DNA of 64,000 nucleotides, from contig NZ_CP132335.1 in NCBI RefSeq assembly GCF_030758295.1, positions 1,526,412-1,590,411 of the forward strand, in the 5' to 3' direction. Numbering within the stretch: position 1 is the first letter of the stretch; each line of letters begins with the position of its first letter. The notes under the pieces were generated by a model. That model did no database searches, was not told where the DNA came from, and was given only the letters and a program-made list of their open reading frames with translations. The position numbers and the translations under genes are program-made. The stretch comes from Pararhizobium sp. IMCC21322. Lineage in GTDB: Bacteria > Pseudomonadota > Alphaproteobacteria > Rhizobiales > GCA-2746425. This document shows positions 41,632 through 50,063 of this stretch, one piece after another.

Positions 41632-42663
41632 CTAATCCTCCATCACGCCTTTGCGGCCCATAAGACCACGCGGGCGTGTGAGCAAAATAATGATCGCCAC
41701 CAGATAGATGATGACCTGATTGATGCCGGGAACGAGCGCCACGACTTCTTGAAGAGAGGCAAGACTTTCCAGAATGCCGAGCAAAAACCCGGCCAGTACA
41801 GCGCCTGGCAGCGAGCCCATACCTCCCACAACAACGACCACGAAGGAGAGCACAAGGAAATCCATGCCCATATGGTAGTTGGGCGATACAATGGGCGCGT
41901 ACATCACTCCCGCCAGACCAGCCACAGCGGCTGCGATGCCGAACATAAGCGTGAAGCGCTTGTCGATATCGATCCCAAGCAGGCCAACGGTTTCCCTGTC
42001 GGCCATGCCAGCGCGCACCACCATGCCAAAGGTCGTGAATTGCAGGAAGGCAAACACGGCTGCCACAATCACCATGGCAAAGCCAAAGTAGATCAGGCGC
42101 CAGTATGGATAGAGGATTTCGCCTGTACCAAACCCGATCACGGCACCAATGTCGAACACGCCTTCAAATGCATCCGGCATGGGGGTCTGGATTGGATTGG
42201 CACCGTAGAAATATTTGACGATTTCCTGCAACACGATGGCAAGACCAAATGTTACCAGAATCTGGTCTGCATGGGCACGTTTGTAGAAATGGCGAATCAG
42301 GCCACGTTCCATGATCACCCCAATGACGATCATGACGGGTATGGCGAATAAGATGGAAAGCGGCACGGCCCAATCAATAATGACGGACCCCGTGGCCTCT
42401 CCGAAAAAATCATAAATGTAAGGCACATCCACCTTTGCCGGATTGCCCAGAAAGTCAGTACGTGTCTCATCAACCACTTCGTGACTGAATGTCAGGATAC
42501 GGCTGAGTGTCACGGCACAAAATGCACCGATCATGAACAAGGCGCCATGCGCAAAGTTCACCACGCCAAGGGTGCCGAAGATCAGCGTCAGACCGAGAGC
42601 AATCAAAGCATAGGCGGACCCTTTGTCGAGCCCGTTCACCATCTGCTGAATATAGACTTCCAT
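41632..42663 (-). CDS. Liv-type ABC transporter permease 1 (LivH-like) with an insertion
   Basis: 343-residue permease, longer than the usual 290-310 for LivH. The extra length is a polar loop at about residues 55-105 (TFSHEVVDETRTDFLGNPAK) between the first and later helices. Family landmarks are LIALGLTLIFGTLGVVNFAHGAL near residue 18 and GMGSLPGAVLAGFLLGILESL near 285 (in parts). Start ATG 42663. The insertion suggests contact with a specific binding protein or partner. Confidence 0.91.
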   Translation of the reverse strand: MEVYIQQMVNGLDKGSAYALIALGLTLIFGTLGVVNFAHGALFMIGAFCAVTLSRILTFSHEVVDETRTDFLGNPAKVDVPYIYDFFGEATGSVIIDWAVPLSILFAIPVMIVIGVIMERGLIRHFYKRAHADQILVTFGLAIVLQEIVKYFYGANPIQTPMPDAFEGVFDIGAVIGFGTGEILYPYWRLIYFGFAMVIVAAVFAFLQFTTFGMVVRAGMADRETVGLLGIDIDKRFTLMFGIAAAVAGLAGVMYAPIVSPNYHMGMDFLVLSFVVVVVGGMGSLPGAVLAGFLLGILESLASLQEVVALVPGINQVIIYLVAIIILLTRPRGLMGRKGVMED

Positions 42664-42702
42664 TTTGATCCCACCCCTTTGAAACCGAGCCGTTTACGAT
42701 AA

Positions 42703-42733
42703 GGCCGGCCGCACTAACATTGCGCGACCGGCC
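42703..42733. terminator. Intergenic hairpin between binding protein and LivH-like gene
   Basis: GGCCGG (42703-42708) pairs with CCGGCC (42728-42733), with further inner pairs. No strong T-run follows on either strand, so on the minus-strand mRNA it is more likely a stability or attenuation hairpin protecting the abundant binding-protein message than a full terminator. Confidence 0.6.
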
Positions 42734-42751
42734 ATTTGAATCAACTCAGGC

Positions 42752-44101
42752 TTATGCGCCCGGGTTACAAGTTCCAAGTGTCGCTTCTGCGCCGCCCATC
42801 TGTGGGTGGTCAGGGGAATACATGACCTGGCTGACCGGCGTGACTTCCACAACTTCCAGAAGATCGAACTCATTTTCCGGGTTTTCTTTACCGCGCACAA
42901 CAAGAACGTCCTTGAAGCACTGGTGATCTTCCGCACGATAGAGTGTCGGTCCATTACCAAGACCATCAAACTCAAAGCCTTCCAGAGCTTCGCCAACCGC
43001 ACATGGGTTGAAGGAACCTGCACGGTTCACTGCATCAGCATAAAGAAGGGTCTGCACGTAGCAGGTATGAGCTGCCTGGCTGGGCGGGAAACCGTATTTG
43101 GTGCCGAAGGATTTCACGAAAGCCTTGGAGGCATCATCCTGCAACGACCAGTGCCAGTTGGTGGATCCGTAAATACCGGCAACGTTGGAACCGGCACCTC
43201 GGGCCATCAGGCGCGAATAGAGCGGCACAACGATTTCGAAGTTCTTGCCGTTGGCTTGCGCTGCACGCAGGCCAAACTGAACAGCATTTGTCAGCGAGTT
43301 CACCATGTTGCCGCCGTAGTGGTTCAGAACCAGAACATCGGCGCCAGACTGCAGAACCGGAGCGATATAGGATGAGAAGTCGGTCTGTGTCAGCGGTGTT
43401 TTCACAGCGTTGACAGTTTCCCAGCCCATAGCTTCGGTCGATTCGCGAACAGCCTGCTCTGTGGTGTAACCCCAGTTGTAGTCAGCTGTCAGGTGATAGG
43501 CCTTGCGGTCTGTTCCGTAAGCTTTTGACAGCACAGGTGCAAGTGCAGCACCGGACATGTAGGAGTTAAAGAAGTGGCGGAAACCGTTTGCTTTGCGGTC
43601 TTTGCCGGTTGTGTCGTTTGAGTGGGTCAGACCTGCCATGAAGATAACGCCAGCTTCCTGACACAGAGCCTGCACAGCCACAGCCACACCGGAGGATGAA
43701 CCGCCAGTGATCATGACGGCACCGTCTTTTTCGATCATCGAGCGAGCCGATGCGCGGGCAGCGTCAGATTTGGTCTGTGTATCCCCGGTTACGTATTCGA
43801 CTTTTTTGCCGAAAATACCGTTACCTTCGAGCGTCTTGGAGCTGAACGTGGCGAGCATGCCACCATCTCCGCCGCCGTTCAGATGCTCCACCGCAAGCTC
43901 ATAAGCGCGCAACTCATCGGCACCCTCATCAGCGTATGGGCCAGTCTGTGGCACGTTGAAGCCAAGGGTCACACTGTCGCCCGTTGGCTCATTCGTAAAT
44001 GCATTTGCGCCACGAATGAAAAACTGTGGCGCTGATAGGCCTACACCCACAGCAGCCGCACCCTTCATCAGGCCACGACGATTCATTTTAAGATCAATCA
44101 T
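42752..44101 (-). CDS. Liv-type ABC transporter substrate-binding protein, probable Tat substrate
   Basis: 449 residues. The N-terminus MIDLKMNRRGLMKGAAAVGVGLSAP has a twin-arginine motif (N-R-R-G-L-M-K) followed by a hydrophobic stretch and a likely cleavage near GANAF (about residue 35), so it is probably exported folded by Tat. The body is a Peripla_BP_6-type fold (VTLGFNVPQTGPYADEGADE). Start ATG 44101 with GAGGA upstream; ATG 44086 would also preserve the signal. First gene of the Liv operon. Ligand unknown: amino acids, amides or urea are family options. Confidence 0.9.
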   Translation of the reverse strand: MIDLKMNRRGLMKGAAAVGVGLSAPQFFIRGANAFTNEPTGDSVTLGFNVPQTGPYADEGADELRAYELAVEHLNGGGDGGMLATFSSKTLEGNGIFGKKVEYVTGDTQTKSDAARASARSMIEKDGAVMITGGSSSGVAVAVQALCQEAGVIFMAGLTHSNDTTGKDRKANGFRHFFNSYMSGAALAPVLSKAYGTDRKAYHLTADYNWGYTTEQAVRESTEAMGWETVNAVKTPLTQTDFSSYIAPVLQSGADVLVLNHYGGNMVNSLTNAVQFGLRAAQANGKNFEIVVPLYSRLMARGAGSNVAGIYGSTNWHWSLQDDASKAFVKSFGTKYGFPPSQAAHTCYVQTLLYADAVNRAGSFNPCAVGEALEGFEFDGLGNGPTLYRAEDHQCFKDVLVVRGKENPENEFDLLEVVEVTPVSQVMYSPDHPQMGGAEATLGTCNPGA

Positions 44102-44277
44102 ATTAGCTATCCTCTAACGTTTCCCGGCAACCGCATGAAGCGATTGCGAACCCCTCGCGTGTTTTTTTATTTTTATTCGCGATCCACACAATTTCTAGAA
44201 TTCCAGAGAAATGCGCAACACGACTTTCGGCTAGTGCCGGTGCCGCCAGACCCGTTATTGTGTCCAATACCCATCAG

Positions 44278-44575
44278 GAGCTGCCTGGCAAATTGGCAGA
44301 AACGGCTTCGCGCAATGCAGAGCTGAAAGCCATGCGCAGTTCAGTGCCAATGTTGATTTTTGACACGCAAATTTTGAAGGAGATTTTGGGGCAAGTTTCG
44401 GCTGGAATGCCGTTGCCGCCACGCAAATCGGTGGCAAACGGGTGAATCCTTCTCAGGCCCGCAGTGCTGCAAAATCAATTGCAGCACTCGTTCAGGTTTG
44501 AACGCGAAAATCGGCGATGGAAGTAACCTTCTCTTTTGCGCTGATTTCCCGATCAATCCGAGCAGTCTATGTCTG
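44278..44575 (-). pseudogene. Relic of a class II aldolase gene
   Basis: On the minus strand this stretch matches the 3' half of the intact aldolase gene at 53064-53897. One frame reads NGIPAETCPK...VSKINIGTELRMAFSSALREAVSANLP, against SGIPTDIRRK...VSKFNIGTELRMAFGSALRETLAANP in the intact gene, and the preceding TRLPPIC lies in a different frame. DNA similarity continues to about 44575. No start, frameshifted and truncated: a decayed paralogue that once belonged with the SDR and dehydratase genes upstream of it. Confidence 0.85.
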
Positions 44576-44584
44576 CAGCTTGCC

Positions 44585-45328
44585 TTAAAACGTCGTTCGG
44601 CCACCTGACAGATCGAATGTTGCTGCCGTGGTGAAGCTGTTTTCCTTGCTGACAAGCCATGCCACCATAGCGGCGGCTTCATCAACCTCGAGAAGGCGGC
44701 CGCGCGGAATACGCGAGCGCATATATTCGATTTGCTCTGCTGTAATCTGCTCAAGAATACGGGTTTGCGCCGTTGCCGGAGAGATGCAGTTTACCGCAAT
44801 GTCATATTCGGCCAATTCCTTGCCTAGTGATTTGGTCAGTCCAATCACTGCGGCCTTTGACGCTGAATAGGCTGCAGCATTCGGGTTGCCTTCCTTGCCA
44901 GCGACAGAGGCGATGTTGACAATGCGTCCATAATTTCGCGTCTTCATGCCGGGCACAATCGCCCTGTTGACGTAAAAGGTGCCATTGACATTGATGTCCA
45001 TGACCTTTTTCCACATGTCGATATCGTAGACATCAAGGGGCGCAGCTGGTCCCGCGATTCCTGCCGAATTAACCAGGATCGAGATATCACCATATCCGTC
45101 AGTTTCAGAGCGCGCGGCGTCGACTGCGTCCCAATCGGAAACATCGACAAAGATTGTGCTCGCGGCCTCACCGAGTTCCTGTTTTGCACTCGCAAGACGT
45201 TCTTCATCCATATCCCACAGAGTAACAGTGGCTCCAGAGGCGACGAAACGCTTGGCCATTGCAAACCCCAGACCCTGAGCGCCACCGGTCACAACGGCGT
45301 GCTGATTATTTAAATCAATCTTGTTCAT
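44585..45328 (-). CDS. SDR-family dehydrogenase of a sugar-acid pathway
   Basis: 247 residues with TGGAQGLGFAMA near residue 14 (NAD-binding), NSAG near 85, Ser139 region IASVAGKEGNPNAAAYSASKAA with the Tyr-Lys pair, and the C-terminal FTTAATFDLSGGRTTF. Start ATG 45328 with AGGAG about 11 nt upstream; the longer frame to 45397 has no such site. Lies downstream of the UxaA-type dehydratase gene with 151 bp between and is followed by the aldolase relic. The set dehydratase-dehydrogenase-aldolase suggests oxidation of a 2-keto-3-deoxy sugar acid; the actual substrate is not readable. Confidence 0.87.
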   Translation of the reverse strand: MNKIDLNNQHAVVTGGAQGLGFAMAKRFVASGATVTLWDMDEERLASAKQELGEAASTIFVDVSDWDAVDAARSETDGYGDISILVNSAGIAGPAAPLDVYDIDMWKKVMDINVNGTFYVNRAIVPGMKTRNYGRIVNIASVAGKEGNPNAAAYSASKAAVIGLTKSLGKELAEYDIAVNCISPATAQTRILEQITAEQIEYMRSRIPRGRLLEVDEAAAMVAWLVSKENSFTTAATFDLSGGRTTF

Positions 45329-45479
45329 GCTGGGTATTTCTCCTGCGTTTAAAAATCTTGGTTTTCTGTAATGCTGAATCCAAACAGATTTCAACATTTA
45401 TATATTGGAGACCCGGACACAAGGGCTGGGGAAGCGGGGCTAATTGACCTGGCAGAATGCGATTTTGGCACAGGATCGA

Positions 45480-46991
45480 TTACATCGTGGCGCCGAGGCT
45501 CCAAGGTACGAATTCATTATCACCGTAGCCAATCGCTTCTGATTTGGTTTGGCCGCCGGACGCGACGCGAAGAATTTCTGCGAAAATTTCTTCGGCCTTT
45601 TCGGTCAAAGTTACACCATCAAGAATGTCTCCGCAGTTGATATCCATGTCTTCATTCATCTGTTTATAAATATAGGAATTGGAAGCCAGTTTGATGGAAG
45701 GGGTTGGCTTGCAACCAAAGGCAGACCCGCGTCCGGTGGTGAAGCAAAGAACGTTTGCACCGCCGGCAACTTGTCCGGTAGCTGAGACTGGATCATAACC
45801 CGGCGTATCCATGAAGACGAGGCCACGTTCCGTGATAGTTTCGGCATATTCAAACACGGCACGCAAATTTGTGCTGCCACCTTTGGCAGCCGCGCCCAGA
45901 GATTTTTCCAGAATGGTCGTCAGCCCGCCCAGCTTATTGCCCGGTGAAGGATTGTTGTTCATCTCCATATCGTGCTTGGCAGTGTAATCCTCCCACCAGC
46001 GAATACGTTCAATGAGTTTTTCGCCAACATCGCGCGTCTCGGCCCGCAATGTCAGCAGATGCTCAGCCCCATAGATTTCCGGCGTTTCTGAAAGCACAGC
46101 CGTGCCGCCCTGAGCGACAAGGAGATCAACAGCTGCGCCCAGAGCAGGATTGGCGCTAATTCCCGAATACCCGTCAGAACCACCACATTGCAGCGCCAAA
46201 AGAAGCTCTGATGCAGGCTGAGGGGTTCTTTGCGCGGCGTTGACGGTCGGCAACATCTCAATAATGGCCTTTACACCGGCTTCCACGGTTTTGCGCGTGC
46301 CGCCGACTTCCTGAATAGTCAATGTGCGAAAGAGGGTGCTTTCTTCTATGTTGTAGGTCTTCATCCACCGTGGAATCTGGAACGCTTCACAGCCCAGGCC
46401 GACCATCAGCACGCCGCCAACATTCGGGTTTGTAGCAAATCCCCACTGGGTTCGCTTCAGAACGTCGTAGGCCGATCCCTTCACATCAATCCCGCAGCCG
46501 GTGCCGTGAACAAGCGAGATCACACCATCAATGTTGGGGAAATCTTTCAGCACACCCGAATTATTGACTTCAGAGGCTATGAAACGGGCTGCACTGGCCG
46601 AGCAATTCACAGAAGTCAGGACAGCAATATAGTTGCGTGTGCCGACTTTGCCGTTCGCCCGGCTATATCCCATGAAAGTGGCGCGGTCTGCTTCCGGTAC
46701 AATCGCAGTAGGCTTGGCTTCAGTGCCGAATACATAATTGCGTTCGAATTCGCGCACATAGACATTGTGCTCATGCACCCAGTCACCAGCGGAAATCGGC
46801 TCACGTGCAAAGCCAATGGTCTGGCCGTATTTCGTGATCGCTTCGTCAGCGCAGATATCGCGAATTGCCATTTTATGTCCGCTCGGGATTCGGGCTTTGG
46901 CAATCACGTCCCCGGCAGGGTCGCCAGCCTTCAGCGGGTCGATTGCAAGAAGAATGTTGTCGGTATTCGAGAGCTTTATGAAACGAGCCAT
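45480..46991 (-). CDS. UxaA-family sugar-acid dehydratase (altronate dehydratase-like)
   Basis: Iron-dependent hydro-lyase of the altronate/galactarate dehydratase family, 503 residues from ATG 46991: an N-terminal SAF domain (about 1-90) and a C-terminal catalytic UxaA domain with SVNCSASA near residue 128, HGTGCGID near 163, GGSDGYSGISANPA near 283 and the conserved late Cys-containing region DINCGDILDGV. The family makes 2-keto-3-deoxy sugar acids from aldonates or aldarates. The substrate is undetermined; the neighbouring SDR and absent UxaB/UxaC argue against a standard galacturonate pathway. The GntR operator copy at 47051-47065 is 60 bp upstream. Confidence 0.89.
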   Translation of the reverse strand: MARFIKLSNTDNILLAIDPLKAGDPAGDVIAKARIPSGHKMAIRDICADEAITKYGQTIGFAREPISAGDWVHEHNVYVREFERNYVFGTEAKPTAIVPEADRATFMGYSRANGKVGTRNYIAVLTSVNCSASAARFIASEVNNSGVLKDFPNIDGVISLVHGTGCGIDVKGSAYDVLKRTQWGFATNPNVGGVLMVGLGCEAFQIPRWMKTYNIEESTLFRTLTIQEVGGTRKTVEAGVKAIIEMLPTVNAAQRTPQPASELLLALQCGGSDGYSGISANPALGAAVDLLVAQGGTAVLSETPEIYGAEHLLTLRAETRDVGEKLIERIRWWEDYTAKHDMEMNNNPSPGNKLGGLTTILEKSLGAAAKGGSTNLRAVFEYAETITERGLVFMDTPGYDPVSATGQVAGGANVLCFTTGRGSAFGCKPTPSIKLASNSYIYKQMNEDMDINCGDILDGVTLTEKAEEIFAEILRVASGGQTKSEAIGYGDNEFVPWSLGATM

Positions 46992-47050
46992 TAATTCCAA
47001 ACACTGAAGGTTTTACGATCATGTGGACAATCGTGTGAATGTCAAAATGT

Positions 47051-47065
47051 ATACTAATATAATAG
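47051..47065 (-). promoter_or_regulatory. GntR operator copy A, upstream of the UxaA-family gene
   Basis: CTATTATATTAGTAT on the minus strand. The same 15-mer occurs at 48484-48498, and with one change at 48007-48021. It contains the imperfect palindrome TTATA-N4-TATAA when extended, as expected for a GntR/FCD dimer. It is 60 bp before the dehydratase ATG. Confidence 0.8.
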
Positions 47066-47182
47066 AACGATTATGGTCAAGCATCTGCGCCGACTTCAAG
47101 AAAACCTCTGCCTTAAATTATTGGGTAATTGTCAGTCGTTGTGAAAGGCTTCTGCGGCACGTTTCAGAGGTCGCTTTTGATA

Positions 47183-47857
47183 TCAACCAAGAAGGTCAGC
47201 CGCCACTTCAAGCGTGTTGTGAAACGATGTTTCCAGGTGATCCCGCATGGCTTCAGCCGCGCCTTCAGCATCATGACGTTTCAGCGCATCAAGAATAGCC
47301 TGATGTTGTTGAATGGTTTGTTCGCCATAGCCGGGTTTGGGAATCGCCAGATAACGCCCACGATCCATTTGTGCTTTCGAAATATCAACGGCCCGCCAGA
47401 TCATTGGAAAACCGCAGATTTCCGCAATAGTGCGGTGAAAGTCATCGTCGAGCTGAATGGCGTTGGCGAACTTCCCGCGGGATATTGCCAGGCGGTGGGC
47501 CGCAATATTGTCCTCAAGCGTCTCACCTGCAGAGGGCGTAAACTTGTCGGCAGCACGCCGGGCGCTGTCCATCTCCAATGCCCGGCGGATGACATAGGCT
47601 TCTTCCAGATCATCACGCAAAATGGGGGCAACATAAGTGCCTGTCTGCGCCAGAACTTTGACGAGGCCTTCATCGCTGATGCGTTTTACGGCTTCCCGTA
47701 CAGGCGTTCGGGACACACCGAGAGCTGCGGCAATCGCTACTTCGTTGATGGTCTCTCCGGGCTGCATTGAGCCACTGACAATCATCGTGCGAATTTTCTG
47801 ATAGATTTGATCGCGAAGCGGCAGTGCCCGGTTCAAAGTACTGGGATCAAGTTCCAT
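47183..47857 (-). CDS. GntR-family (FadR/FCD) transcriptional regulator
   Basis: 224 residues from ATG 47857: N-terminal winged helix (residues 10-75, with GETINEVAIAAALGVSRTPVREAVKRI split across the recognition helix) and a C-terminal FCD effector domain with the metal/ligand His and Asp region LDDDFHRTIAEICG. FCD regulators commonly sense sugar acids such as uronates. It lies between the UxaA/SDR genes and the ABC operon, and three copies of one operator flank it, so it probably represses both sides. Confidence 0.91.
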   Translation of the reverse strand: MELDPSTLNRALPLRDQIYQKIRTMIVSGSMQPGETINEVAIAAALGVSRTPVREAVKRISDEGLVKVLAQTGTYVAPILRDDLEEAYVIRRALEMDSARRAADKFTPSAGETLEDNIAAHRLAISRGKFANAIQLDDDFHRTIAEICGFPMIWRAVDISKAQMDRGRYLAIPKPGYGEQTIQQHQAILDALKRHDAEGAAEAMRDHLETSFHNTLEVAADLLG

Positions 47858-48006
47858 CCCGCCCCTCACTTTTCTTATTTGGCTCCGAAAGGATCACTAT
47901 CACAATAGAATGTCAAACGCAGAAGCCGTCATCCGCGCGGCAAATTTCTTGAGTTTTGCCATCCTTGCTGCTCGCTCATGGCGCATTGGGGAAGGCCTTG
48001 TTGCAA

Positions 48007-48021
48007 CTATTATATTAGTGT
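48007..48021 (+). promoter_or_regulatory. GntR operator copy B, upstream of the GntR gene
   Basis: CTATTATATTAGTGT, one change from copies A and C, 150 bp before the GntR start. Probably autoregulation, or it once served a gene now lost from the 48.0-48.5 kb interval. Confidence 0.75.
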
Positions 48022-48483
48022 AATAATTGCAATATACACATTGTTTCTTGCGCTGCAACCGAAAGCTGGCTTGAGGGTTGCAGTCGAAAACCCGTATCAT
48101 CCAAGCCATATCACCCATGTCTGGAGGGACGTTGATCGTGGGCTCACATCAGCATCTTTGGCAGGCGGATTGTGGTGCGTGTCACCAGATGCATTCAGAC
48201 AGTGCAGTGTCTGCCATGACGGAGCAGGGGCGCATCACCAAAGGTGTCGCAACGTGGCTCCATTCTAACCAGTCCAACTTTTCGGTGGGCCACGTCAGCT
48301 TGATTGAGGCGTTACTTTTCCCGGCACACACCTTCCATTTCATGGCCTGCCCGCTCAGAATTTTTGGTTCCGCTCCTATCCCCAATGAGAAGCCACCAAA
48401 GACAGTTTTCGCGGCAAATGCGATCGGTTTTAACCAACTGGCGCAGTGATGAATATCTACAGCTTAATCCCCCCTTGAAACCA

Positions 48484-48498
48484 CTATTATATTAGTAT
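48484..48498 (+). promoter_or_regulatory. GntR operator copy C, upstream of the sugar ABC operon
   Basis: CTATTATATTAGTAT, identical to copy A, 65 bp before the ATG of the ABC ATPase gene. The spacing to the start mirrors that of copy A to the dehydratase gene, consistent with joint repression by the GntR regulator. Confidence 0.8.
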
Positions 48499-48563
48499 AA
48501 CGTCAAATTTAAAGGCTTGGTGGGATGGATCAGAGCCTGGTGGGGTAGGAGCCGAAACCTGAA

Positions 48564-50063
48564 ATGAACTCAGCAGATTACGCCTTGAATATGAGGGGCA
48601 TCAGCAAAACATTTCCGGGGGTCAAGGCGCTTTCCGATGTCAACTTTTCAGTAAAATTTGGCACCGTTCACGCTGTGGTCGGTGAGAATGGCGCCGGTAA
48701 GTCGACACTGATGAAGGTCCTCAGCGGCTCTTACCAACCCACATCCGGGACCATTGAGGTGGGTGGAGTTGAGGCGCGATTGCGTCGCCCTGCTGATGCG
48801 CAGGCCCTTGGAATTCGGATGGTTCATCAGGAGCTGAATCTGGTTCCCGATCTGACCGTGGCAGAAAACGTCTATCTGGGCCGCATGCCGGGCAAATGGG
48901 GTTTTCTCGACAAGAAAGAGATGTTGCAGAAAGCCACCGCAGTTCTGAAAGAGCAGGGGACGGCCATAAATCCTCAGGAACGCCTTGGAAATCTGTCGAT
49001 TAGCCAGCAGCAATTGGTCGAGATTGCAAAGGCCTATGCTGCCGACCCCAGGATCATCGTTCTGGACGAGCCGACGTCGAGCCTGAGTGAGCATGAAACA
49101 GCCGCGCTTTTCAGGATTCTGCGCAAAATGCGCGATGCCGGCATTGCAATTGTATATATCAGCCATCGCTTGAAGGAAGTGCTTGAGATCGCGGATGAAG
49201 TAACAGTGCTTCGTGATGGAAGCATGATCGAAACGCGACCAATTGCAGGGGTTTCTGCAAGTGACATGATCCAGCTGATGGTTGGCCGCGAAGTCAGCAA
49301 CGTGTTCCCCAAAAGCCCTGCCAGGATTGGCGAGCCTGTTCTGCGTGTCAACGCGATCAGTGACGGATCGAATTTTCGTGATGTCAGCTTTGATGTACGG
49401 GAAGGGGAGATACTGGGCTTGATTGGGCTGGTTGGTGCCGGACGCACAGAAGTGGCACGGGCCATATTTGGCCTTGCTGATGTGGTGGAGGGCACACTTA
49501 CCCTGAAGGGCGAAAAAATCGTCATCAATTCACCGGCCGAGGCTGTCAAAGCCGGGATCGCTTACGTGCCGGAAGATCGAAAAGGTGATGGAATTATTCC
49601 AGGTATGTCGATCCGGGAGAATATCAGCCTTCCTGTTTTGAAAAGACTGACCACTTTGGGCCGGATAAGAAGAAATGCGGACCGATCTCTGGCTGAGCAG
49701 TATGTAAAGCAGTTTTCAATCTCACCACCAGATCCGGAAAGACGCGTCAATCTCCTGTCAGGGGGAAATCAGCAAAAGACCGTGATAGCCAAATGGCTTG
49801 CTGCAACGCCATCCGTACTCATTCTTGACGAGCCCACACGCGGCGTGGATGTGGGCGCCAAGGCTGAAATTCATCACATCATCGGACAACTCGTCGCGGA
49901 CGGAATGGCCGTCGTGATGATCTCATCGGAATTACCGGAAATCCTCGGGGTTTGCGACCGGATTGTGGTGATGCGTGACGGGCAGGCATCGCCGCCTATT
50001 GATCGTCAGGATTTGACCGAAGAACGAATTATGGCTTTGGCCACCGGGGAGGAGGTGGCGTGA
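48564..50063 (+). CDS. Sugar ABC transporter dual ATPase (RbsA/XylG-like)
   Basis: 499 residues with two ABC domains: first Walker A GENGAGKST near residue 41, signature LSISQQQLVEIAKA and Walker B IIVLDEPTSSLSEHE; second domain with the usual degenerate Walker A GLVGAGRTE, signature LSGGNQQKTVIAKW and LILDEPTRGVDVG. A CUT2-type sugar importer ATPase. Start ATG 48564. Followed by two permeases and a binding protein with overlapping junctions. The shared operator with the UxaA-type gene suggests that it imports the sugar acid or parent sugar degraded there. Confidence 0.92.
   Translation: MNSADYALNMRGISKTFPGVKALSDVNFSVKFGTVHAVVGENGAGKSTLMKVLSGSYQPTSGTIEVGGVEARLRRPADAQALGIRMVHQELNLVPDLTVAENVYLGRMPGKWGFLDKKEMLQKATAVLKEQGTAINPQERLGNLSISQQQLVEIAKAYAADPRIIVLDEPTSSLSEHETAALFRILRKMRDAGIAIVYISHRLKEVLEIADEVTVLRDGSMIETRPIAGVSASDMIQLMVGREVSNVFPKSPARIGEPVLRVNAISDGSNFRDVSFDVREGEILGLIGLVGAGRTEVARAIFGLADVVEGTLTLKGEKIVINSPAEAVKAGIAYVPEDRKGDGIIPGMSIRENISLPVLKRLTTLGRIRRNADRSLAEQYVKQFSISPPDPERRVNLLSGGNQQKTVIAKWLAATPSVLILDEPTRGVDVGAKAEIHHIIGQLVADGMAVVMISSELPEILGVCDRIVVMRDGQASPPIDRQDLTEERIMALATGEEVA

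Larger units (their letters stand above)
47858..48563. other. Regulatory and possibly decayed region between GntR and ABC operon
   Basis: About 700 bp with no convincing gene. It contains operator copies B and C. The interval between them has frames of up to 123 codons, none with a ribosome-binding site or clear homology. One frame reads LIVGSHQHLWQAD near 48133-48171, which resembles the N-terminal metal motif of amidohydrolase-2 lactonases, but the similarity stops there; a decayed lactonase gene is possible but weakly supported. Confidence 0.55.

Noticed and set aside
48078-48449. 123-codon + strand frame between operator copies B and C
   Set aside because: No start signal, no consistent similarity beyond one short SHQH motif, and Cys/His-rich random-like composition; recorded only as a possible relic.
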